Position numbers and translations under genes: made by a program. Below, one piece after another: positions 48,428 through 61,300 of a DNA stretch of 64,000 nt (position 1 is its first letter; every line of letters begins with the position of its first letter). Where the stretch lies: the NCBI GenBank assembly GCA_049487715.1, contig CP150579.1, forward strand, positions 62,001 through 126,000, written 5' to 3'. The stretch comes from Pycnococcus provasolii. Lineage: Eukaryota > Chlorophyta > Pseudoscourfieldiophyceae > Pseudoscourfieldiales. The notes beneath the pieces are model-generated. The model had not been told where the DNA came from. It saw only the letters and a list, made by a program, of their open reading frames with translations, and ran no database searches.

Positions 48428-50625
48428 CGCTGCACGTGCGTTGGACGCACCCGCCGCGCAGGCGGGATTTGGAGGGGATACCGGAGAGGCTGCTGAAAAG
48501 CGCCGAAAACAAAAAAGTGAGGAGAGACGCGAGACATGTCGCGAACGCACGGCGTTTCATGAAAGCGAAACAGGACCAGTGCGACGGCAGATGTACACAG
48601 CACGACGAGAATACGATCCACGGGCGACCCGCAAGCAGGTGGCGAGCTTGGCAGGAGATTGGCGCGCCGAGGCGGGTCATTCGATGGCTTCGACGAGGCG
48701 TGCCGATCATGTGGCTCACACGCCCGCCGCGCCCGTATCGGTTCGCTCCAGTGGCTTTCTCGCCAGAGCAGGAGGCATGGTTTGTGAAGGAGCGGGATCG
48801 CTTTTACGCGTCGGGCGCTTGGGCGCCCGCACGCCAGCGCACGCACGTGTCGCCGGCATTTCTGGTCGAGAAACCGGACAAGCCGGATGGCACAAAGGAT
48901 TGGAGGCTCGTCGTCAATCTGAAGTTCCTCAACAGGTATTGTCGTCAGCTGATTTTGCGATACGACACTCTCAAGGCGTTGCGCACCATGGCGCGGCGGA
49001 ACGAGTACATGTTCGCGCTGGACGTAAAAGATGGTTATTATCATCTACGCCTGAGGAATCGGAGGAGCATTTTATGACATTCAGCGTGGTCATAGCAGGA
49101 GAGATCCAGTACATAACATGCGTGGGCTTGCCAATGGGATGGCAGCACAGTGCGTATTATTTTGTACACCTCATGCGCGTCGTGGTACGACATCTCCGGG
49201 CACCGGAGCTAGCGGAGGAGCTGCGGAAGGTGCGCGAACTGCGCAAATCTGGAGCACTACCGCGGATCTTGCAACGGCAGCTCAAAGCGCCGCAAGACCA
49301 ACATCGTCTACGTATACTGGCGTACGTGGACGATTTTCTCTTCCTCGCTCCTACGCGGGAAGAGGCGCTACAGGCGATGCGACAGGTCGACGACTTGTTT
49401 CTTCGCCTCGGCGTACAAAAACATCCGACCAAGTTCACGCCGGAGCCGGTACAGCAGCTCGTGCACTTGGGTATGGATGTCGACCTCGAGTCAGGGCGAT
49501 TCCGAGTCACCAAGAAGAGGTGCGCGCAATTGCGTGCACAAGCCAAAGACCTCATCTGCAGAGCGACGCGTCACCAGCGATGGGTACCGGCGAAGGAGCT
49601 CGCATCTTTCGCGGGGCTTGCCAACGCATGTCTTCTGGCAGTGGAGCCCGCGCGATTTTTCCTCCGCTCGATCTACGTCGCGCTCGAGACGCGAAGTTCG
49701 TGGGAAGGAAACTGTCGATTAGATCGACAAGCTCTGAGGGACCTCAGCTGGTGGAACGCCTTCCACTACGAACACAAGTGGAACGGCGCTGCAATCTGGA
49801 AGCGTCCGACGCAAGCGATCCTTCACTGCGATCGGCAGGAGGCAAGCAACATGGCTGGGGCGGCGCTTTGAACGGAAAACACACAGCGCGGGGCGCGTGG
49901 ACGCCGGCACAGGCGGAACAGCACATTACGCTGCTGGAATTGAAGGCGGTGCGTTTCACGATCGAAACGTTCGTCCACTTCCTCCGAGGCAGAGTCGTGC
50001 GATTGCACGAGGACAATATGGGCGTCGTAGGCATCCTCGCGTCGTCGACATCAAAATCACCGAAGATCATGCGCGAGATGCGCAAACTGGTGGTTGCTGG
50101 ACGCGAACGGCATTCAGCAGGATGTGGAGTACATCCGATCCGAGGCGAATGTACTCGCGGACGCGCTTTCGCGAGAGCGGGTGCATCCGCTTTTGCGTCC
50201 GCTCAGGCGGTCGTTCATCTCGTACGTCGAGGACAAGTGGCAACGGCGTCACACCGTCGACCGGTTCGCGACATTCGCAGGGGCAGTCGCGCCGAGATAC
50301 TACACCATTCGGCACTGCGAGCCTCAGGCGGAGGGCGTGGGCGCATTCACCACCACGTGGCGGCGGGAGGTCAATTTTGCGAGACCGCCGCCCAATCAAA
50401 TCAGCGCCGTGATCCGGCTATCGGCAGGATCCGGCGGTGTCGGCCACGGTCGTCGTGCCGTATTGGCCGGGGGCGATGTGGTTCGCGCCGCTTATGGCGC
50501 TGACGACGGCATCCATGGTTCTGCCATGGACGGCAATCGAGCTGGGTACGTGCGTTTCCAGCGCGACCAGGCCCTGGAACGTCATCGTTTGCCGGGTCGG
50601 GCCCGACCAGCCTGGTTGCATCTGA
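48424..50625 (+). pseudogene. Reverse transcriptase-RNase H of the DIRS-like element
   Basis: The frame starts with ATG at 48424. RT palm blocks are HVSPAFLVEKPD, WRLVVNLKFLNRYC and ALDVKDGYYHL (the first catalytic Asp), up to about 49052. They continue one base off with FMTFSVVIAGEIQY, GLPMGWQHSAYYF and the catalytic LAYVDDFLF (YVDD). At about 49845 the frame moves again into RNase H (GWGGALN, LLELKAV, LHEDNMGV), then at about 50090 to LDANGIQQDVEYIRSEANVLADALSRE. Next come WQRRHTVDRFATFAGAVAPRYY and, after about 50420, VVPYWPGAMWFAPLM, which is the typical segment between RNase H and the recombinase in DIRS elements. The active-site residues are present, but four frame breaks prevent direct translation. 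Confidence 0.85.
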
Positions 50626-50699
50626 GCGCTCCAGCGAGGGCGCGTGAAGTGGTGTCGCAGGTGCGCGCCACAGCCAATTGGCGTGCGGTGGCGGTGAGA

Positions 50700-51705
50700 C
50701 GCATGCGCACGGCTTTGGGCACATCCAAGGCGGGGCTTGCTACGCGCGTCCTGGCGGGAGGCCAATACAGAGGGCACCCGGGTGCGCTACGATGCACGCT
50801 GGGAAGCGTTTGCCGCTTCCTCCGATCGCGCGGGGCGGAGCGCGCTGCCAGCCACGCCGGAGACGGTGGCCATGTATCTTGCTGTGTTGGCGCAAAAGTA
50901 TCGCAACACACGCAAGGGCGCATCAGCCAAGTCATACAAGCAGATCGTTGCCGCGATCAACCACGTGCATCGTGAGTTTCATCTGGAGACGCCGGGAGGC
51001 GCCAACCTCGTCAAGCAAGTAAGGCGAGGAATCCGTGCGGAGCAGGCGGAGATGCTCTGATACACCGCAGCGAACGTACCTGCCCATCAGCGTCCTCTAC
51101 CAGATCCTGGAGCTGGCAGAGACGACGACGAATGTGTCGCTCCTGGCGGATTGTGCAGCAGTTCTTTTTGCATTCGTGCTTTTTGCGCGAGCATCCACGG
51201 CAAAAGCGGTGATCGAGCGTGATGTGGTGCTGGACGACACCAATGCACGCCTCACTGTCATCGAGCGCTTTTTCAAAGGGCGCAGCAGGCGAACGCCATC
51301 GCTACGCGTCTTTGAATTTGGCGAGCACGCATTCCCGCGTGTGCGGGCGGTCCTCGCGCGCTTTCGACGTTTGCGTGGCGCGGTCCGCGAGGTATCGCCG
51401 TGCTTCGCGCTGGAGGCGAGCGGGCTAGGCAGCCCAACCGCCAGCTAGCGCGTGTGCTGCAGCAGCTGCAGGTGACGGCACCACGGGGTACGTACTACTC
51501 GTGGCACAGCCTGCGCAAGGGCGCGGCGACATGTGCATTTGCATTGCATGTCCGATACGAATCCATCTGCGCGTACGGTGGCTGGAGTGTCGCCAGCGGC
51601 GTTGCACATGATTACATCGACCCGCTGGCTGCGTCAGATGCGCGTGGAGCACATTTCTTTGGGTGGCTCATGCCTTCCGTGGTGCCGCCCGGCGCGCCGC
51701 GTTAA
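50700..51705 (+). pseudogene. Tyrosine recombinase of the DIRS-like element
   Basis: An N-terminal core-binding region (GTRVRYDARWEAFAA, PATPETVAMYLAVLA, SYKQIVAAINHVHREF) continues after a frame change near 51050 (RTYLPISVLYQILEL, AVLFAFVLFARAST, the first catalytic Arg). It changes frame again near 51420 with WHSLRKGAAT (the His-x-x-Arg pair) and GGWSVASGVAHDYIDP (Trp at the second His position and the nucleophilic Tyr). All four key positions of the family are thus present, split over three frames. It would integrate the circular cDNA by site-specific recombination. Confidence 0.82.
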
Positions 51706-51728
51706 CGCGCGCGCCGCATTCATACTCT

Positions 51729-51748
51729 GGCCATTCGGTCGGTGAAAC
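51729..51748. repeat. Direct repeat copy 1 of DIRS-like element
   Basis: GGCCATTCGGTCGGTGAAAC, 24 bp after the recombinase stop; identical to 52016-52035. Confidence 0.9.
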
Positions 51749-51798
51749 CTTTGGCCCACGGGCTAGGGGTTTTGAATTCGAATCTCCGATTCAAACAG

Positions 51799-51828
51799 GC
51801 CTGCTTCACATTGCCATGCGAAGCAGGC
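51799..51828. other. Hairpin in the element's 3' region
   Basis: GCCTGCTTC (51799-51807) and GAAGCAGGC (51820-51828) form a perfect 9-bp stem with a 12-base loop, between the two direct repeats. GC-rich inverted pieces (CCGCGCGGGG, CCCGCGGATACCCGCGG) follow. Confidence 0.8.
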
Positions 51829-52015
51829 GCGCGGTAAACCCGCGCGGGGAACTGCCCGCGGATACCCGCGGTTTCCCCGTCTCACTCTTAGTTTTGCACG
51901 CGACTGAAGTTCGCGCGCACCCACCCAGACCCTCCCTCTCTAAGGCACGATTGGGACAGGCAAAAAACGACGTGATTAACGAATAATTTATTGTAATTAT
52001 TTCGATACCTTTTTT

Positions 52016-52035
52016 GGCCATTCGGTCGGTGAAAC
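52016..52035. repeat. Direct repeat copy 2 of DIRS-like element
   Basis: Identical 20 bp to 51729-51748, 287 bp downstream; sequences diverge immediately after. Taken here as the 3' limit of the element. Confidence 0.9.
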
Positions 52036-52392
52036 CCCATTCCACCCTGGAGGGGAAAAAGAGAGCCCGGGTCCCAATGGAATATGGATAACCCACCTAG
52101 GGGCCGAGCCGAGCCGAGAAGAGAAGAGGCCGCTAAGCTAGCCTAAAGAGGGACTAAGAGGTGTGTGAAGGGGGGAGGAGCAGTTCCTGGGGGATCCCCC
52201 CTTGAACCGTATGTCGTTGGTTTCCCCTGCTGTTGCCCTGCTGTTCTTTCCGAGAACTCCCCTGCTTTATTTAGGCTCTCAAAAGGAGACTGCTTGCCAG
52301 CGCAGCGCGTACTCCGAAGACGCTCCCCGGGCCGGTTTGTTTGTGTTTGTGTTTTTTCTGGGAGCCACCTCGGCCTGCCTGCCTCTCTATCC
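52036..52392. promoter_or_regulatory. 5' region of the BIG gene
   Basis: About 360 bp between the element's last repeat and the BIG ATG. It contains a GCCGA repeat (52101-52115) and a TTTGTTTGTGTTTGTGTTTTTT stretch. No further ORF is seen. Confidence 0.45.
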
Positions 52393-55300
52393 ATGGAGTC
52401 CGACGACATGGATGCGGGTTCGTCGGCGGACGTCGCTCTGGGGGCGTCTGCATTTGCGTCTTCACATCTTCATGGTGGTGACTCCAGTGACAGCTTTATT
52501 ACGTCTGCAATGATGAATTCTGATTCCCTTGCCGTGCAGATACCCGTGCAGAATGATAATAATAATGCCGCGTCGGCGTCTGCGTCTGCGTCTGCGTCAT
52601 TGGCACTTCATCAGGGAGTCACTTCGTCCATGTCGTCGTTAATGTCACTTACGGGAGGAGGCTCAGCAGGCGCCATCAACACGTCTGCTGATTCAGCAGG
52701 TGGTGCAGGTGCAGGTGCAGGAGTAGCAGGAGTGTCAGCAGCCTCTCCTTCGTCGAATTCGAGCAGTAGCAGCAGGACAACACCAATGCAAGCACCGTTA
52801 GTATCGTCGTCAACAACAACACAGGCTCGTGTGCAGGACAACAACAACGACAACAACAATTCCTCACAGGAAACGAAGCAGCTCGACCTCGTGCGCGCGC
52901 TCACGGCGCAGGTCGTTGACGCAATTCGTGACGGACGACGGGCCACCACCAAAACAGCGTCAATGGACTTGCCAAGAGATGTCGACGCAATTCTCAAGAG
53001 CTCTGGGCTCGGCGAATTCACGACAGCAGCTGCAGCAGCAGCAGCCAAGAATGAAGATGAACACACTCTCACCGCGACGGTTTCGGCGAACGACGCAGTG
53101 TGCTTGCTCACGCACGCGGTACGAAGCGCCGACGCGTGCACGCTGACGACGAGGCCTAGTGACAGGGTCGTCCTCGCAAACACCACAACCGCTGCAGAAA
53201 ATATTGCCGACGACGCGTGCACGAAAATGCTGCAGTGTGCGCACAGAATCATCACGTCGGGCACTATTTCAACTCAGCCGTGCACACAGGTGGCAACTGC
53301 GTGGAAATGGCGCGCCCTTCTTGCTGGAGACCTCGTCGAAGCTGCGTGGTCACACAAAAAGACGGACAGCACAGAAGACGTCGACAGCATCGCCGCCTTA
53401 GTAGGCGCAGAACTCGCGGGCGTCGCATGCGCGTGCTCGTTCACGGAGCATGCTGGTAGAGATAGAGGGAACGAGTGGCCAGCTCATCACCCGCTGTGCC
53501 TGAGTGCGCGAGCACCCGTCGGAGACGCTGCTAGGAGTGCCGCGACGTCGTCGTGGCAGCAGGCGAGGCGACGAGCGCTCGCGGTTGCCGTGGCAATTCA
53601 GGAAGCTCTCTCAGGAATGTCAACCTCGTCGTCGACGCAAAAAGAGCAGGATTTTGACAAATTTGCACCCACGAAGGATGGTGCACAGCTTCTCATGAAC
53701 TCCAAAGTCTTGCCCCTGGGACGCACTGCCGCGGCGTACTCGCTTGCTGACCATGCTGCGACAATCACTCCATCGGCAGCAGTCAGCCAAGGACACAGGC
53801 GCGGCATTGTCGTGGCTCTTTGGCAGTTGTCATCGTCATCGCCTACGCTGACGACGACATCAGAAGCGTCGTCCTCAAAGGCCTCAACGTGGATCTCCAC
53901 GCTGGCGTCCGAATGCATAATGGGGATGGCGATGATGCAACGGAACGACACGCAGAAGGAGCAAGCCGATGCCATGGGAAAGATCATGGGAGAGGTGTGG
54001 CGCACCGTGGCGGACAGTGCGAACGAGCTTGTCGCGAAGTCCGTGGCGACGACTCATCAGAATGTTTTGCTCACGATACTGTCACAAGCTCAGGAGGACG
54101 ATCCGCTCGTGTGGGATGCGTTGCATAAACTCGAGATTTCGCTTACACGGCACATTGACGATGTGGTGAAGGGTCAACCCTCGCAGTCAAAAAGTGATTT
54201 GCCGATACGCGTTCTGGTCGCTGTGCTGCGCACACGCGTAAGGCTTGGTCGCGCAGTCGAGGCGATGGAATATGTGTCGCGCATTCTCGAGACTTGTGCA
54301 AATCAACCGAAGACCCAGGCTGCGGCTGACATTGCATGCACGCTTCTTCATGAGACCAGACTACTCCTCGAGTGGCTGTCTACGAGTGTGCACGTCTCTT
54401 CCAAATCAAGCGCGGCTGTCGATACCGCATCACACGGAAATGAGGAACAGGGCGAGGCTGCTCAGGGTGGCCAGACAACATTGGCGATGGCGGCAAATAA
54501 TGATACGGGCGGTGGAACGAACGATGGCGTCTCTCGCGAATCAGCCTCCCAAGCCATGTCGCACCCCACGTCGGATTCACCGGAATTCGGGGTGATGTGG
54601 AGCGCTGAAAGAGATGATCGGCCACAGATGTACCCAACTGCTGACCATGCGCACGGAGGAAATACGAACTACGATGCAGCTGAGACTGAGAGTGGATGGG
54701 TGCGCTCCACCACATATCCTGACACGATCTTAGCACGTTTGATGCATGACGATGATGATCACCACATGAATGACGGCGATGAAGCTGAGGAGGATGAGGA
54801 GGATGAGGAGGATGAGGAGGACGACGAGGACATGGCGGTAGATGAGGAGGATGAAGAGGACGAGGAAGATGAGGAGGATGAGGAGGACGACATCGAGGAA
54901 AACGAGGATGTGGACGAGGACGATATCGAAGAAGATGCGGAATTCGGCGAAGATCATGCTCTCGATGACGACACAGATTACGGGTTGCCATCTCGCGCAA
55001 TGGCAATACCAGAACAACGTAGACTGCTATCTTCCAACCCCGTGACGACGAGTCGGCCCACTTCCAGACGAGGATTGTCTGCAGATCCAGATGCATCCAC
55101 TCCAAGTGGTGCTCGGTGCACCTTCCTCATATCGGGCCGCAACTACATGCAGCAAGACTGGTACTTTTGCTACACGTGTGGTTTGACTGGCTCGCGTGGG
55201 ATTTGTGCAGTTTGCGTTGACAATTGTCACAGGGGACATGACGTGGTTTATAGCAGACATAGCCGATTCTTCTGCGACTGCGGTGCAGGCGCGTCGAACG

Positions 55301-58300
55301 ATGGACAGCCTATGGCATGCGCACCTTGCCAGTGCATGCCAAGAGCTGAGGCGGATCGGTCTTCATCGGAAGACAATGCCTCCTCGAAGGATAAAGAATC
55401 GGAGTTTGACTGGCTTGCACAAGACATCATGCTTGAGCCTCTTGACGAGCATGTGGATGCAGTACGGCCATCGACATCGATGACTGCTGCTAAACAGGCG
55501 AGAAAGCACAAGCAATCTGCCGCCACTTTCAAGCTACATTTGCGCTTGATGACCACCGCAGATGCCCCCAATGTCGGCGAAGCTGAATTGCCACCGTATT
55601 CGGCGATGCAGGCGCCCCGCGTCGACATTTCCGTTTACGCAAAGGAGGCACTCGCCATGTCCGCCGTGATGAAGCGGTTCGTTTCTCGTGCTGATGGCAA
55701 CCTCACAGAGCCAGCTTCGCGCACAACGACTATGTCAGAGCTTCTTGCATGCTCTATTCAAGGAACGACTCAGTGGCTCGCGTCGCAGCACCCGCAGGCA
55801 CGTTCAGCGCCCTATCGCGCGCGACAAGCGAGCAGGATGCTCGACGTGAACGCGCATGGCGTCGTGGCTGTCGTTGAGGACCTGCTCTCAATACCGACAG
55901 CAGATTCTGAGAGTGGCAGTGGTGGTGGTGCCATAGAAGCGCCGGCGCACGCACCTGGTCCACTTTCGGCACGATGCTCTGTCGTGCTTCGGGAAGCTGC
56001 GAACGCAATCGATGAGGCATTGTCTACCGCATCAAGGGACAAGTCGTCGTCTTCGAGTGGCACGAGACTATGGCGCACAATGGCGGTATCACGCGGCGAA
56101 GTGGATTCGCGAGCCTGGTTTCGTTTCGGCGTCACTCTCGTTCGCTTCCATCCTCACTGGCCTCACCTCGTCCTCTGTGCAGGCAAGGAAGGATGTCACG
56201 TTCTCGTGCTCACCGACTCGGTGAATGCCCAGCTTTCAGATCGCTTTGCCCTGTGCCCCCCGATGGCAAGAGAGGACGTCGTCAGGCGAGCGCATGAAGC
56301 AGTTGATACTCACCAGCGCCGGCGAGACGGACTTGACGTAACAAGGCATGCCGCATGGATTGTGGTACCGGGCTCGTGTGGCTGCTGGCTGCTGATATGC
56401 GGCCGCCATGCCATAGTTCTGTACGATCTTACCGTGTCCACGTCGGATCCAATGCATGTGATAAGTGCACCAACAAGTCGCGACTGGGATGCGGGATGCT
56501 CAGACCACAACACGCTGACAGTAAGCTGCGCAGCGGTAGGTCACTGTGCGATAAGTGGAAAACCTCGACTCTTCGTGGGAACGGAGGAGGGGGCGGTCCT
56601 GTCTATCGACATCGTGCTGGCGATGAATCGTCAGAAGGAAACCACGGCGGTGGATGGCTGGAGGCTTGATGCAAGCCTTCGTGAGCTTTGCGAGTACAAG
56701 GGAATTTTGGAGGAGCCGAGCGTCTCGTCGCTGAGCTTTGGCATGCATCGCGAGGGCGGCTTCACTCTTCACGTCACGGGTAAAGTGGAGACGGATGACG
56801 GAACTCGGGTTGTGAAATCTGTGCTGTGGATGCGAGATGACTTGACAACGACTGATGTGGTACCATCATTTGCTCGCTCTGGTCTTGGCAACGATATTCT
56901 GACTCCGCTGGGTTGGTCTCCCCATTCCTTGGCAGACGCGCTGATTTCTCGTGGTTGGCCAAAACGAAACAGCACTAGGCAGCTTGATGCAAAGTCTTCG
57001 AGAAACTTGTCCGATATTTATTCCTGGAGATGCTCGGTCGCGTCGCTCCCTTCGTGGATGCCACAGCTGCTGTCGCACTCCACCAGTCTCTCGAAAATGG
57101 CAATGCTGCCAGCATTGAGCGCACTGTCATCTGTCTCTGTGCTCCTATGCCAGCACGGCTCGATGCCAGGTGGAATTGTGAGCGGCATCCTCACTCTAAG
57201 ACAGGATTTGCTTATGGAATGCCGATCGATTGCAAATGCGGGAAGCGGAAGTGACGCTGCACATTTGGGACCGCATGACGCGGTAGCGGTAAGCCAGCAG
57301 ATTGCCTTGGCCACCTCGTATCCTCTGTGGAAGATGCTTGACTTCCCTGACTCCACCAGCGAAGGTTTAGAAAATGCAATTGCAAGTACGCTCTCAGATG
57401 TCGTCAAAGGTGTGACACGGGAATTGCTTACAAAATCAGATGGCGACGCGGAGTCGCATTGCCTCATTCAACGTGCTGTGGATATGGCCATCGTTGCAAG
57501 CATCGAGAGTACTCTGGCAACATTTGCGCGAGCAACCTGTGAAGCTTGTTCGGATGACAGGACATCGAAACCAGGTGGAGTGGCGACGGCAGGAAGCAGT
57601 GGGCGCCCGCCAGAAGGAGATCCGCGACGTGCTACGGCTGCGGGAAGTGCCGCTTCTTCCTTCGCAAGGCTTTTCGGGGCACCGCCTCGTGCTACTGCCC
57701 CCGAGCCGTCGCCAACGCGCTTCCGATGCGATGGGTGCGGCATTTGCCCCATTCCTGGCGTGAGATGGCATTGTACCGTATGCGTTGACTTTGACCTGTG
57801 TGGCAATTGCCGGCGCTCTGGTCAGATGCCCACTTCGAATGATTCTGCCATTCCTCATGAAGAGTGGCACGAGCTTGTGGCGATACAAGCTGATCGACCA
57901 ACTACTGAGCCTGAGACACGCGCGGGCTCCGTGAGGTCTCAAGCATCAGTTCCACCGACTTCTACACCAGCCGCCTCAGCACCGAAGCGAGGTGGAACGG
58001 ACTCAGCCAAGCTCGATGCAAAGCTGGCTGCTGCCTGCAAACGAGGTGTCCACCGACTCGTGGCGTGTTCGAACGCAGTCTGCGATGCAGTGGACACGGC
58101 ATGCTTTTCTCCTGTGGATCCAGAGACTCTCAGAGCCCCTACTCACTCTATCCAGACAATCTGCACCTTGCTTCGTACCGCTTTTGATTCCGTGCATCGT
58201 CCGCTGTCACTATTCACTCCGTCGAATGCCAGCGGCGCTTCTTCGACAAGCAGCAAGGCGCCGAGACTGCAGAGCAAGACGAGCGAAAAGGCTTGCCGAG

Positions 58301-61300
58301 AGGCGGCGGAGCGTGCGGTGTTACTGTCTGTGCGTCTTGCTGTTGGCATGCTGCATCGCATCGAAAATGAGAATGCTAAGAAGGATGACGTTGTGGCCTG
58401 CACGATTGCATTTTCGCTCGTCGCGGAGCTCATGGGCGACGAAGGTACATCCCAAATAGCCGTCAAGGTGGCTAAGCGTGCATTTTCGACTCGTCCTGTC
58501 TGCAATGCTCTGGCCCGTGCATTCGCTCGTTTGGCACAAAGTACGGGCTCGCAGTGGCTTCAGCCTCTGATGTGCGTACGTTGCAGCGATCGTGACAACG
58601 AGTCGTCCGTGGGACAAACTGGCCAAGATCCCAAATCCTGGTTAGAACTCACATCCGTGCGTGCATCTATACAGGGAGAGCAGAGTCCAGAGGTGGTGTT
58701 CCACGTCAGTGAAAGCTATGACCGCGACTGCAGCGTTGGCGGTGCGGAACAAACCGCAGCCACGCACCCTCGCGGCTTTGGTATTGCCATCAAACCTGCA
58801 ATTTCGCCTCATGGTTCACACCTGCCTTTCGCATGCTATGCCTTCGCACATCGAGAGGCGCAGAAAATTGGACGTACCATGACTGAAAACGCGCGACACA
58901 GCGACGGCGATGACGCGAGAGAGATGGAATCAACGCGCAGCAGCCTAATTCTCTCTTCCGCTGTCTCCAGGTGCGCGCCAACGAAGGTGTTCATCCCACC
59001 TCAGTGGCATGTGCGGCACTCGATCGACACCTTCGAGAAGAAGCCCGGTGCACCCGTTGACATTGCCTTGCTGTATGCTGTAGTACGCGTGATCAGCTCT
59101 AGCCTTGCTCAAGCAGAAGGAGTGATGATCCACCATGGCGACGAAGCTGGCGCGAAATTTGAATGCACCTTCGCGGACGCGCTAAGGGACCTGTCGGTTC
59201 CGCGTGCCTCCGAAGGCTTGCTCTGGCTTGCCGAGCGTCTTGCCTACGTGGCTGGATCAGCTGAAGCCGTTTCAGGCGCAAAGAAGAAGGAAATCGCCGA
59301 TAACGCGCCGACGGGAGGTGATGACGCGGGCATCTTCACGAGCTTGCCATCATCAACGCTGCTTGACGACACTCGAAATCTTGCAACCGTCTTGACCAGT
59401 GCTGCGCGCATGGCGGTCCCTCGTGCTCTGAATCATCTGCCGAAGCACCCCGCAAGGGCTTTAGCATCGGTGATGATGGCACGCGCGTCTCTTCTTCCCG
59501 CACTGCGAGATGTGCTGAATGCGTCCGCCTGCCTCGCGTTGGTGGCAGAATGCACCTCAGGTGGCAGCGCAGCGCCGCAGCTAGCTTTTGTTGACTCTCG
59601 AATGGATGGGGAAACACAGTGGTCTGTGATGCGCAACGCAAACATCCACTTGCTCCGTGGTGCTCTCGCGGCAACGACTCATCGCCTTTGGCGCCTCATT
59701 CTATCTTCCTCAGCCGCTGCTGATCGAAGCGGTGCACACGTTCTCGCGATGAAAGACAATTCGGGCGAGCTCTGCACGGTATCTTGCACAACAATCGTCG
59801 CACTGCAATCTGCCCTCGCCGAAATCACGCCGTCAGCATCTGACGCCTTCGAGGCGACAGCACTCCTCGCGTCGGCACTCGCGTATGCTCCGAACGAGGA
59901 GGTGCAGGGGGCTCTTTCGCACACGCTTATGCTGCTTCTTGCTCCTCCGAGTGACAGAAAGTCGTCCAATTGGGATCAAATTCTTGACCAGAAGTCGGCG
60001 TCAAGCCTTTCCATGCTGCTTAGCGAGGTGGCACGGCTATGGTTGGCAGTGCATCCGCGACCCATGCTTCCCCCAATGTCCGATACAACGCCGCCTCCAC
60101 CACCTCCTCTGGCAAGCTGGCGCCCGATCTTCGTGTTCGTGCGCTCGTCTCTTTTCGTTCGTGGTGTGTCAGATGTGGCGCGACATGCCGCATGCCGCAC
60201 CATGGTTCATATACTGGCTCTCTGTACATTGCCGTCAGCGCGTGGTGTGGAGGAAATGGGCGAGAGCGACGAGCAATTCAGCGTCGACTTGCTCGGAGCA
60301 GATCTGCTTGCGCTCGTCCGCACCAGCCTGGAGGGATACGCCGCAGCGGCTCCTGCCCTGCTTGCTTCTCTTCCAGATGCGCTGAGTGCATTCACCCACA
60401 TGCAGGGTGGTAAAGTCGACGAGACTACAAAGCTGCCATTCTGGCAGAGTGGGATCATTCGCCTTCTCATGGACTTCACCGTGGCGTCGTCCAAACGGCT
60501 TGAGAGTCACGCAGACGCGTCAGCATACTCGACACTCGATGGCGTGATGCGCTGCAAGCATCGAAGGGCGAAAGCGCTCTCTCGCGGCAGCGTAAGTGGA
60601 AATCGTCCCTCGGATGGAGATGCGCGCGTAATCGCGCCAATTGCTCCCACCGCGGCGCTGACGCGTGCATATCTCAGCGCACGCCCGTGCCTGTCGTGCG
60701 CACCTCCCGCGCCTCCGCCTGGGCTTGCGCGGGCTGCTCAGGAACTCGCGGACTGTATATCAGGTGCCAAAAGTGCATGCGAAATTGGCGCAGCATCGGC
60801 GGCAGCCACTCGTGGAGGCGATTTCGTCACGGAGCTCGTCTTCACCAACCAGAGCGCGCTCACCAGCGGTGCACTAGGGATAACGAGTGCCACTGCATCT
60901 TCAACCATGGCTCCTGCCCTGACATGTCCGCCGTGTGGCACAACACTCCCACATGGAGCATGCTCACGCTTCCGGCGCGAGCGCGCGTTGGCAAGTGCTC
61001 GGAGGCGCCTCACCGCGAGCGTAAAACCTGGCACTGGGATAGGCATGGGCGGCAGTAGTAGTGCAGCGATGCCCGAGGTCATGACGGCGGCGAGCACTTG
61101 CCTAGCTGCGGCATTTGGTCGGCACGGAGGTGGCCAGACTCAGCCACCTGGTGCCACGTCGACAAAGGTTGAGCTGACGGACCCCACGCACGCCCCCTCA
61201 GACTGTCAGATTGGGAGCTACCCACGCCGCCACGGTGCGAGCTGGATTGACTTGAATCTCACAACAGATTACGAGGCGATTCTGCCGGGGACGAGCGCGG

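Larger units (their letters stand above)
48083..52035 (+). mobile_element. DIRS-like tyrosine-recombinase retroelement, degenerate
   Basis: In order: a Gly/Arg-rich gag-like tail, reverse transcriptase, RNase H, a tyrosine recombinase, and short terminal repeats. This order, and a recombinase in place of an integrase, is the hallmark of DIRS-order retrotransposons (DIRS, PAT, Ngaro types). About six single-frame breaks show that the copy is decayed or that the assembly is noisy here. The 3' end carries a 20-bp direct repeat (51729-51748 and 52016-52035) and a 9-bp-stem hairpin. A matching 5' repeat is not evident, so the 5' boundary is a minimum. It sits between the divergent starts of the Pro-rich receptor gene (47681) and BIG (52393). 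Confidence 0.85.

Noticed and set aside
48243-49060. N-terminal 270 codons of the frame containing YVDD
   Set aside because: Before about 49052 this frame is out of register with the RT; the true RT N-terminus is in the frame starting at 48424.
51749-51800. tRNA-like T-arm (TTCGAATC) near the retroelement end
   Set aside because: No acceptor, D or anticodon stems of correct length can be formed around it.
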